35,066 bases of DNA. It comes from Terriglobia bacterium. Lineage in GTDB: Bacteria; Acidobacteriota; Terriglobia; Terriglobales; Acidobacteriaceae. Where the stretch lies: positions 1-35,066 of the forward strand of contig JAIQGL010000044.1 in assembly GCA_020072585.1 (NCBI GenBank), given 5' to 3'. Below are positions 1 to 5,937 of the stretch, piece after piece. The position numbers and the translations under genes were made by a program. How positions within the stretch are numbered: the stretch's first letter is position 1; each line of letters starts with the position of its first letter. The notes under the pieces are model-generated. The model made no database searches and was not told the DNA's origin. It saw nothing but the letters and a program-made list of their open reading frames with translations.

Positions 1-108
1 CGATATCTCAAACTCTCGACACAACTGCGCCAGGGGCTTCTCTCGCCCACTCGCCGCCACCACGAAGCGTACTCGTTGCTCCCGGATCTCTTTCATTCCC
101 CACGCCAT
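1..108 (-). CDS. IS481-family transposase, N-terminal fragment (runs off window)
   Basis: The minus strand reads from an ATG at 108-106 (upstream GGGAAAGG) into a protein beginning MAWGMKEIREQRVRF and continuing through REKPLAQLCREFEIS at the window edge. This is the usual N-terminal helix-turn-helix of IS481-type transposases, where a short 'MPWK-E---R--FV' start leads into 'L--LCREFGIS'. Only 36 residues are visible, so the DDE catalytic core cannot be checked. It would bind the element's own ends and catalyse transposition. The end sequence just upstream (158-207) supports the call. The annotated start is the first ATG after the terminal repeats. Confidence 0.75.
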   Translation of the reverse strand, partial: MAWGMKEIREQRVRFVVAASGREKPLAQLCREFEIS

Positions 109-157
109 CCTTTCCCTCTTTCAGAGGGCTTTTTCCTCCACCCCTCGCGGGCCGAAG

Positions 158-195
158 TGTAAAGGATGTCCCGGAACATTCTGTAAAGGATGTCA
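158..195. repeat. Spaced direct repeat in IS481 terminus
   Basis: TGTAAAGGATGTC is repeated at 158-170 and 183-195, 25 bp apart, inside the IS end. It is probably the transposase binding site pair (inference). Confidence 0.7.
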
Positions 196-229
196 TGAAA
201 CTGAACACATTTATGCCTGCGGTACTGCT

Positions 230-500
230 GTTTTAAAAAATCGGCTTCAGCCGCTGAGGTACATCATCTGTTGGCTTTAGCTCTACAAGTAGCAGGGCAA
301 AGACCCAGCCCCGACGCACCCACACCTAAAGGTGTGGGTGCGGAGAAGTGAAAATGCCGACGGAAGGTTTTAGCTCTTGGGTCGTATCAGGGCACCGGGC
401 TTCAGCCGTGCCGTACATGCGCCCTCCCCCTGTCGTCTTGAGCGAACCCGAGGGAGCAACGCGACTAAGGGTGAGTCGAAAGATCCCGACAATCTATCCG
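230..500. repeat. REP-like palindrome cluster in gene-free stretch
   Basis: No gene is supported between 208 and 564. The stretch holds palindromic elements: GGCTTCAGCCG at about 243-253 and again at about 401-411; a perfect 12-bp stem with a TAAA loop at 315-342 (CGCACCCACACC / GGTGTGGGTGCG); and a copy of the widespread 'GTCNTCNTGAGCG...GAGTCGAAAGATC' dispersed sequence at about 433-487. None has a T-run, so these look like dispersed repeats rather than terminators. Confidence 0.6.
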
Positions 501-564
501 CTGCCATACTACTTCAGGGAGTCTTCCCGAAACATCATGCAGGCCAATAGCCACAACCGTTCTT

Positions 565-837
565 TCATTTTCCCTTTAGATAGAGCTTTTCCGCGCGGGC
601 CAGCAATTGCGAAGGGTGGAGATCGAAAAGCTGCGCGATGGCCACCAGCAACCGGTGCGTCGGGCTCTTGTATCCCAGTTCGACGGCGTTGAGATGCTTG
701 TCTGAGTAGCCGACTCTTTCGGCCATTTCCGCGTGCGTCCAGCCCTTTTGCACTCGGAGCGCGGTAATGACCGCGCCCAACGCCTCATCCGGCGTAGAGT
801 GCTTTCTTTCCTTATTGATCCCGACTTGGCGTCCCAC
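565..837 (-). CDS. XRE-family helix-turn-helix regulator
   Basis: A 90-residue protein, essentially one HTH_XRE domain at about residues 19-79 (ALGAVITALRVQKGWTHAEM then AERVGYSDKHLNAVELG), with the helix-turn-helix around WTHAEMAERVGYSDKHLNAV. It should bind DNA as a dimer and act as a transcriptional regulator; the target is unknown. It is transcribed on the minus strand, upstream and divergent from the small gene at 921 across an AT-rich gap (838-920). ATG start; there is no strong ribosome site. It lies in the same accessory block as the recombinase at 1162 and may regulate it (inference). Confidence 0.85.
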   Translation of the reverse strand: MGRQVGINKERKHSTPDEALGAVITALRVQKGWTHAEMAERVGYSDKHLNAVELGYKSPTHRLLVAIAQLFDLHPSQLLARAEKLYLKGK

Positions 838-920
838 ATTCCAATCATCCGTTATTGACAGGGATTATTTTTCCTACTAAAGTTCTGTAAATACTTTAAG
901 TAAGATGCGCCAGGAAAGAA

Positions 921-1148
921 GTGCGCAGAATGGGCATGAAAGTCAGCAAGAAGAAGAGCGTGCGGGTCTACCGGAGTCTCTATTGGGCCAATCAGGGCCT
1001 CATTCACGCCGTGAACGCTCTTGGAGACCTCTGTCAGGAACCGTCCCTGCCACATAAACAACTCCGGCAGGCTCGGGAAATGATTGAGGATGCCCGCATG
1101 CTGATCAATGGCGAACTTGTGGAATGGCTAGAGCAAAGCAGAAAGTAA
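921..1148 (+). CDS. Small hypothetical protein, basic N-terminus
   Basis: A 75-residue protein of unknown function. It has a lysine/arginine-rich start (MKVSKKKSVRVYRSLYWANQ) and a helical C-terminal half (LRQAREMIEDARMLINGELVEW). A GTG at 921 is preceded by AGGA at 912-915; in-frame ATGs at 930 and 936 are alternatives. It ends 13 bases before the end of the convergent recombinase gene. The antisense reading frame at 852-1061 is less plausible. No family is recognised; the size and the neighbouring XRE and integrase genes fit an accessory module gene. Confidence 0.5.
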   Translation: MRRMGMKVSKKKSVRVYRSLYWANQGLIHAVNALGDLCQEPSLPHKQLRQAREMIEDARMLINGELVEWLEQSRK

Positions 1149-1161
1149 GACAGCCAAAGAG

Positions 1162-2124
1162 TCAGGAGCACAGTGTTAGTGATGGGTGATGTTTTCGTAA
1201 AACTCCGATCAGGTGTTCTTTTGTAATATGCGTGTATCGTTGTGTCGTGGCAATAGAAGCGTGCCCAAGGAACTCCTGGACCACCCGAATGTCCGCCCCG
1301 TTCCGCAAGAGCAATGTTGCTACTGTGTGACGCAGCATATGAGGCGTGATGTGCCGCTTTATGCCGGCCTCCTCGCGCAATCGCGTTAGCACTCCACTGA
1401 TCCCTTGTGTAGAAAGCCGTTGTCCACGCGCGTTGAGAAACAGTGCTGGACAGTCCGTTTCAATTCGCAACCGGTTCTCCAAATGACTGTGCTGACTCGC
1501 TAACGTGTTTAGATCAACCGTGAATGCCAGACGATCGCGGCCACCCTTCCCTCGCACTCGAAACATCGCTTCCTGCGCAGAAAAGTCTTTAACATCCAGA
1601 CTGGAAACTTCTCCTACGCGCATTCCTGTTGCAAAGAGTAGATCAATCAGGGCCAAATCACGTGAATTGCGATAACCAGAATGGGATGGTGCTAATGGCT
1701 TGAGGGTTCTTTTTGCCAAGCCTTGATTGCGTCGCCCTGCGCTGCTGCGCCGGGCTCGAGTCATCAGCGCTCGCGCTTCGTCCTCTGTCAGGGTTCGGGG
1801 CAATTGCTGAATCCGGCCAAAGCTGATCTTCACCCGCCAGAAGGGTGACTCAGCCAGAACTCCCCTGCGCACCCAATAAGAACAAAACACTTTTAAAACA
1901 ACGATCTTTCTTCGGATGGAGGCAGGCGCAAATTCCTGCTGCTTTAGATGAGCAGCCCAACGCTCGATTACCGGACCTTTAACCGACCTCAGTTCTCGGT
2001 TCTTCCCCGCAAACTCCACAAACTGTGCCAGATCTGACGAATAAGCAGACAGGGTCTTTCCACCACGCTGATGCGTGGAAAAATAACCGCTCAGGAATTC
2101 CCTGTTCGCCTGTTTGAGTCGCAT
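1162..2124 (-). CDS. Tyrosine recombinase/integrase, XerC/D-like
   Basis: A 320-residue site-specific recombinase. The N-terminal SAM-like core-binding domain spans about residues 5-95, and the catalytic domain about 110-310. The catalytic set is complete: Arg169 (ATGMRVGE), Lys193 (RGKGGRDR), His262 and Arg265 (HMLRH), His288 (LGHAS) and nucleophile Tyr297 (TTQRYTHI). It would cleave and rejoin DNA through a 3'-phosphotyrosine intermediate. An insert rich in Arg and Ser at about 123-150 is unusual. The gene points away from the inverted-repeat cassette at 2282-4071, with its promoter in the intervening gap. It is either a chromosomal or phage-type integrase or the invertase of that cassette (inference). 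An ordinary Xer housekeeping role is less likely given the accessory neighbourhood. Confidence 0.9.
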   Translation of the reverse strand: MRLKQANREFLSGYFSTHQRGGKTLSAYSSDLAQFVEFAGKNRELRSVKGPVIERWAAHLKQQEFAPASIRRKIVVLKVFCSYWVRRGVLAESPFWRVKISFGRIQQLPRTLTEDEARALMTRARRSSAGRRNQGLAKRTLKPLAPSHSGYRNSRDLALIDLLFATGMRVGEVSSLDVKDFSAQEAMFRVRGKGGRDRLAFTVDLNTLASQHSHLENRLRIETDCPALFLNARGQRLSTQGISGVLTRLREEAGIKRHITPHMLRHTVATLLLRNGADIRVVQEFLGHASIATTQRYTHITKEHLIGVLRKHHPSLTLCS

Positions 2125-2188
2125 TGCTCTGTCTGTCGTTCACGTGCATGACTTCTCGCTTGCAAGTTCCCAATGGGGGAACGGGAGA

Positions 2189-2218
2189 TTTATACAGGAT
2201 TCAAACTGCAAAAAGCAA
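2189..2218 (-). promoter_or_regulatory. Putative promoter of the tyrosine recombinase
   Basis: On the minus strand, TTGCTT (2218-2213) and TATAAA (2194-2189) are separated by 18 bases, about 65 bases before the recombinase start at 2124. Sigma-70-like by eye only. Confidence 0.4.
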
Positions 2219-2281
2219 AGCACTGCTCAAACATTTTCACACTGATGATCAGGATATTCACATGACGCGAGCGACTCCCAA

Positions 2282-2305
2282 TACGGATAACTGGGAATTA
2301 TCATG
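2282..2305 (+). repeat. Left inverted repeat with Xer-like core
   Basis: 24 bp identical to the reverse complement of 4048-4071. It contains GATAACTGGGAATTATC: arms GATAA and TTATC around a 7-bp asymmetric centre, resembling the inner ATAA/TTAT arms of dif-type recombination sites. Its last three bases are the ATG of the gene at 2303. Confidence 0.85.
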
Positions 2306-3253
2306 CGTGACCTGTCGCCATTTAAGCTCATGTGGACCCTCTGGTGGGGGCTGTACCTAAGCCTTGCCTATGGTGTAGCGAGCTTCTTTAGCCTCTGGGG
2401 CATCAAAAACAAATCCGAGGCCCAACAGTTTGCCTTGGCTTATACAAGTTCATTTAAAACCATCGTCTCTTTGGGACTCATACTTGGAACAGCGCTGATC
2501 ATATTCCGCTATCAGAATGTCATTGTGGAAGTTATTGAAACAGCTTTTACAAAAAGCGACTTGTCCACAACTGAGTATTTTACTCACAAGCGAGTATTTC
2601 AGAGCGCTCTGCGTTCAATAGAGTTTTCAGCAGAATTCATCATAGTTGGCTTCATCATCTTTTCCTACTGCCGGTTCCCGCTTCAGGGTTTGGCAGAACG
2701 CCTCATGGTTATAGCCGCTTGCATAGAATATGCGCTTGGCGTGTATGTTGGTCGCAAGCTTTTGGCAGCTGGCCTGATGCTTCATGCTTTGCTAAAAGTT
2801 AAGGTTACTCGCAATTTGTTCGCAAGGCGAGAACTCGATGACATTAACACTTTTGTGAATGTAGCATCCACACTCACCATTATTTTCGTGTATGTTCATG
2901 TTATGGGCTATCATGGCGGACCTTTCAAATATGACAGCATGCTCGGGCCAAGCGTCAAGATATTTTTAGTTCTTCCAGCGGTTATCGCGACCCCTGTGTT
3001 GCTGATTTTTAATTTTTATCCTAGAGAAGTACTGCGAAGGCTGTATCGGGAATCTATTGATCTTGAAATAACACGGCTACAGGGTGTGCTACAGAATGAA
3101 AAAGTCAGCGCGTCTGAGCAGCGCTCCTATTTGTTGCAATTTGACAAGCTCAGCCGTGAGGAGTTGCGCTACAGCCTGCAGCTCACCATAAATGACCTGC
3201 CAATCGGCATAACAATTTTGGCTATGGTGCTGCAACCGCTGCTAAAAAGATGA
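2303..3253 (+). CDS. Polytopic membrane protein of unknown function
   Basis: 316 residues, with hydrophobic segments near residues 12-33, 52-68, 110-127, 133-165, 185-202, 216-238 and 298-314, so about six or seven membrane spans. A charged helical stretch at about 243-296 (arginine/glutamate rich, possibly cytoplasmic) precedes the last span. No family is recognised. The ATG start lies in the left inverted repeat; the only Shine-Dalgarno-like bases are GGGA at 2293-2296, also inside the repeat. It is convergent with the prenyltransferase gene, with 11 bases between the stops. Its base composition is lower in G+C than the neighbouring operons, suggesting transfer. A role in lipid or envelope modification with its partner is only a guess. 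Confidence 0.8.
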   Translation: MRDLSPFKLMWTLWWGLYLSLAYGVASFFSLWGIKNKSEAQQFALAYTSSFKTIVSLGLILGTALIIFRYQNVIVEVIETAFTKSDLSTTEYFTHKRVFQSALRSIEFSAEFIIVGFIIFSYCRFPLQGLAERLMVIAACIEYALGVYVGRKLLAAGLMLHALLKVKVTRNLFARRELDDINTFVNVASTLTIIFVYVHVMGYHGGPFKYDSMLGPSVKIFLVLPAVIATPVLLIFNFYPREVLRRLYRESIDLEITRLQGVLQNEKVSASEQRSYLLQFDKLSREELRYSLQLTINDLPIGITILAMVLQPLLKR

Positions 3254-3264
3254 TGGCCTGATTT

Positions 3265-4050
3265 TCAAGTCAGAAAGTAGATGCCGAAAATAAGCTGAAA
3301 CTCCATCAATATGTTGGCTCGATTGTAGTTCGCAAACTTGAACAATTGGTAACTAGATAACGTAAGCATAAATACCATTGCAAATAGGCAAATAAAGTCA
3401 CTTGGCTTACCCACCTGGGTCATTAGCAAAAGCAAGCCTAATACTTCCAATGAGATAGCGGAAATTGCCAATGGTATTGGCTTAAACCTATGCATAAATG
3501 AAAAGGGATCCCCGGGCCTGTCTCTTATGTCCAAACATATTTCTTTTCCTACAATAAATAGAAAAGTAGCGCTGGCGACGAAGTAAAGCCGTGCTCCGTT
3601 GGGATACCAGGACGCAATCATCAAAGGTAAAACTGCAGCCGTAGCGGCCACATAGGGCGCCTTCAAGCCCGGAATGCAATCAACTATATAACGATAGCTT
3701 ATCGACATCGCTGTGAGCAGGTAATACCAAAAGGCAACGCTTTCTGGGATGTAATGGCGAATTAAAAAAAGTGCTGAGAATAACGCAATAAAATACAGAA
3801 TTGCAGCAATTGTAGGGGTTATCTGTCCGCTGGGTAATGGTCGATTGGGATGATTCACCTTGTCCTTCTCTACATCAGCCAGATCATTGGCGATAAAGGT
3901 GCATACGACGATAAACAGGATGGGCATCGCTCGGCCAAAGCTCAGAGCGACATCATTGCTTCTTAAGAAAACCGGAATAAGGATTGCCAGAAAAGGAGTA
4001 ATGCAGGAATCAAGGTGTATCAACCGTAGCGCCGTTATTAAACGCTTCAT
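3265..4050 (-). CDS. UbiA-family prenyltransferase
   Basis: 261 residues, all-helical membrane protein. Both aspartate-rich motifs of the UbiA superfamily are present: N55-D56-x2-D59-x3-D63 (NDLADVEKD), followed by the typical NRPLPSG at 69-75, and E170-x3-D174-x2-D177-x3-D181 (KEICLDIRDRPGD). These bind Mg2+ and the prenyl diphosphate. Family members attach isoprenoid chains to aromatic or polar acceptors (quinones, heme, chlorophyll, glycerol phosphate) in the cytoplasmic membrane; the acceptor cannot be told here. No quinone or isoprenoid genes lie nearby. The ATG is inside the right inverted repeat, and a TATAAT lies just outside it. The gene is AT-rich like its convergent partner. Confidence 0.88.
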   Translation of the reverse strand: MKRLITALRLIHLDSCITPFLAILIPVFLRSNDVALSFGRAMPILFIVVCTFIANDLADVEKDKVNHPNRPLPSGQITPTIAAILYFIALFSALFLIRHYIPESVAFWYYLLTAMSISYRYIVDCIPGLKAPYVAATAAVLPLMIASWYPNGARLYFVASATFLFIVGKEICLDIRDRPGDPFSFMHRFKPIPLAISAISLEVLGLLLLMTQVGKPSDFICLFAMVFMLTLSSYQLFKFANYNRANILMEFQLIFGIYFLT

Positions 4051-4071
4051 GATAATTCCCAGTTATCCGTA
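4048..4071 (-). repeat. Right inverted repeat with Xer-like core
   Basis: Perfect reverse complement of 2282-2305. Its first three bases (4048-4050) are CAT, the complement of the last three of the 24-mer; the prenyltransferase ATG occupies 4050-4048 on the minus strand. Confidence 0.85.
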
Positions 4072-4079
4072 CCCAACTT

Positions 4080-4109
4080 ATTATATGGAAGAGCCTTTCG
4101 CAAGAAGAA
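4080..4109 (-). promoter_or_regulatory. Putative promoter outside the right repeat
   Basis: On the minus strand a consensus TATAAT occupies 4085-4080, 29 bases upstream of the prenyltransferase ATG. A weak -35 (TTCTTC, 4109-4104) lies 18 bases further upstream. No equally good -10 lies at the matching distance outside the left repeat. Confidence 0.45.
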
Positions 4110-4192
4110 AGGAAGCAGGTTGCAAGAATTCACGTTGTGGCGCGCTATTCAAGCGCGGAGCATCTACCAACTCGAAGAGCGGTGCGGGCACC

Positions 4193-5752
4193 TCAGTGCG
4201 CCATCGCTCCCGGTCCGCCTCCGCCTTTGGGCGCTTTCTTCATCAGCAGAATCAGCGGCAGGCAGGCGGCGAACATGATGGCCAGAAGAAAAAAGACATC
4301 AATATAAGACATCATGGAGGCCTGGCGCTGCACCATACCGTAAATGGCGGCGTAAGCCTGCTTGGCGGCGGTGGCGGCGTCCATGCCGCGGGACATGAAT
4401 GCCTGCTTGATTGAGGCCAGCATGGTTTGCGAGGCCGGGTTGTAAGGATTGATGTGCCGGGTGAGGTCGTTGGTGTGCGCCTGGGCGTGGCGCGCGGACA
4501 TGGTGGTGACGCTGGCAATGCCGATGCTGGCCCCGATATTGCGCATCAGGTTGAACAGGCTGGTGGCGTTGCCCATCTGCTCTTTGGGAATCAGTCCGTT
4601 GGTGATGGTGGTGAGCGGCACAAAGAGCAGCCCCATGGACGCGCCCTGCAAAAGCTGCGGCCAGAAGATGTCCCAGTATCCGGCGTTCAGGTTTAGCTTG
4701 GAGAGCTGCCAGATGCTGAACGAAGCGATGACCAGCCCCAGGGCCAGCAGTTTGCGCGCTTCGATTTTGCCCATGAGAATGCCGACGATCGGCATAAAGA
4801 GGAATGAGCCCAGGCCGCGCGGAAGCATGGCCATGCCGGCTTCCAGAGCCGAGTATCCCATGAGCGTCTGTAGCCAGAGTGGAAGCAAGACGGTGCTGCC
4901 ATAGAGCACGAAGCCCAGCACCGTCATAAGAAAGACACCGGTGGCATAGGTGCGGTTTTTGAATATCCTGAGATCAACCACGGGATGCCCGGTGACAAGT
5001 TCACGCACCACGAAGAACACCAGGCCGGCGACGCAGATGATGGCCAGCGTGAGAATGAAGTGCGAGGCGAACCAGTCCTCTTCCTGGCCTTTATCGAGCA
5101 TGATCTGGAGCGCTCCGATGCCCAGCGCCAGGTAGCCGATGCCCCAGTAGTCCACGCCGCCTGCACCGCGCTTGATATATGGCGGATCATGAATGAACAT
5201 CACGGCCATGATGACGGCCGCGATCCCGATTGGGATGTTGATATAGAAGAGCCAGCGCCAGGAGTAACTGTCAGTGATCCAGCCGCCGAGCACCGGACCA
5301 AGCATGGGCGCAACCACGATGCCCAGCGCCCAAAACGCCATGGCTTTGGCACGCTTTTCCGGAGGGAAGGCTTCCATCAGGATGGCTTGCGAGAGCGGTT
5401 GCAGGCCTCCTCCGGTTGCGCCCTGGAAGACGCGGAAGATGATCAGCAGTGGCAGGTTCGGCGCAATCCCGCAGAGAAAAGAAAAGAGAGTGAAGCCGCC
5501 GACCGACATCAGAAGAATATTGCGCCGGCCAAAATAATTGCCGAGCCATCCCGTAAGCGGCAGCACAATGGCGTTGGCCACCAGGTACGAGGTCAGCACC
5601 CAGGTGGCTTCTTCCGGCGTAACGGAAAGACTGCCGGCAATGTGCTGCAACGATACGTTCACCACCGTGGTGTCGAGAACTTCCATGAAGGTGCCGAGCA
5701 TCACGGAGATGGCGATGATCCACGGATTGATGACCGGCTTTGAGTCAGACAT
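4193..5752 (-). CDS. emrB: DHA2-type MFS multidrug efflux permease, EmrB-like
   Basis: 519 residues, the usual size for 14-span DHA2 transporters. Visible motifs: LDTTVVNVSL (26-35, motif D1), GWLGNYFGRRNI (68-79, motif A) and GPVLGGWI (152-159, antiporter motif C). It would export drugs or other hydrophobic compounds by proton antiport through the inner membrane, coupled to the EmrA-like adaptor and TolC-like channel encoded just upstream on the same strand. The ATG at 5752 lacks a Shine-Dalgarno sequence nearby; a 13-bp direct repeat lies directly upstream. The last gene of the operon, separated from emrA by 185 bases of repeat-bearing sequence. The drug spectrum is unknown. Confidence 0.92.
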   Translation of the reverse strand: MSDSKPVINPWIIAISVMLGTFMEVLDTTVVNVSLQHIAGSLSVTPEEATWVLTSYLVANAIVLPLTGWLGNYFGRRNILLMSVGGFTLFSFLCGIAPNLPLLIIFRVFQGATGGGLQPLSQAILMEAFPPEKRAKAMAFWALGIVVAPMLGPVLGGWITDSYSWRWLFYINIPIGIAAVIMAVMFIHDPPYIKRGAGGVDYWGIGYLALGIGALQIMLDKGQEEDWFASHFILTLAIICVAGLVFFVVRELVTGHPVVDLRIFKNRTYATGVFLMTVLGFVLYGSTVLLPLWLQTLMGYSALEAGMAMLPRGLGSFLFMPIVGILMGKIEARKLLALGLVIASFSIWQLSKLNLNAGYWDIFWPQLLQGASMGLLFVPLTTITNGLIPKEQMGNATSLFNLMRNIGASIGIASVTTMSARHAQAHTNDLTRHINPYNPASQTMLASIKQAFMSRGMDAATAAKQAYAAIYGMVQRQASMMSYIDVFFLLAIMFAACLPLILLMKKAPKGGGGPGAMAH

Positions 5753-5753
5753 T

Positions 5754-5850
5754 GATTTATGTCGCTACGATTTATGTCGCTTCGCTCCAAACCTGAGGCC
5801 GTTAGAAGGCCTGAGCGAAGTGAGGGCCTTCTGCCGAAATCCTGAGGCCC
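5754..5850. repeat. Direct repeat and REP-like hairpin between emrA and emrB
   Basis: GATTTATGTCGCT occurs at 5754-5766 and 5769-5781, just upstream of emrB. An 8-bp stem, AGAAGGCC (5804-5811) with GGCCTTCT (5825-5832), follows, within a degenerate copy of the dispersed 'CCTGAGCGAAG' sequence. It may temper expression between the two genes. Confidence 0.55.
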
Positions 5851-5937
5851 CAAGTCCGAGGACCTTGAGTTGAACTTTCCTTTGGTCCCCCTGTTGCTTG
5901 CCGCTCGGCGGGTGGTCGGCCTCGCGGCTTTCGACTT

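Larger units (their letters stand above)
1..207 (-). mobile_element. IS481-family insertion sequence, one end
   Basis: The element covers the left edge and ends at about 207, where the minus strand starts TGTTCAGTTTCATGACATCC. The 13-mer TGTAAAGGATGTC occurs twice (158-170 and 183-195), the spaced direct repeat often found at the promoter-proximal end of these elements. The other end and any target duplication lie outside the window. Confidence 0.7.
2277..4076. mobile_element. Two-gene cassette bounded by 24-bp inverted repeats and CCCAA direct repeats
   Basis: Positions 2282-2305 and 4048-4071 are perfect 24-bp inverted copies starting TACGGATAACTGGG and ending ATCATG. The final ATG of each copy is the start codon of a gene reading inwards. 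Immediately outside both copies is CCCAA (2277-2281 and 4072-4076) in direct orientation, as a 5-bp target duplication would be. The contents are visibly AT-richer than the flanks. No transposase is inside. It may be an invertible segment, a cargo transposon moved in trans, or two genes with a copied leader. Confidence 0.55.

Noticed and set aside
348-692. Plus-strand open frame of 114 codons
   Set aside because: It covers dispersed repeats and the antisense of the XRE gene; no family and no ribosome site.
852-1061. Minus-strand frame antisense to the small gene at 921
   Set aside because: Poor composition and no ribosome site; the plus-strand frame is better supported.
2124-2360. Plus-strand frame before the cassette
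   Set aside because: It crosses the inverted repeat and overlaps the membrane-protein gene in another frame; codon content is not protein-like.
2282-4071. Integron-type gene cassette array
   Set aside because: No attC-like folded site, the genes are convergent, and the recombinase lacks an obvious IntI-type insertion.
4985-5743. Long plus-strand frame opposite emrB
   Set aside because: Histidine/arginine-rich shadow of a GC-rich gene.
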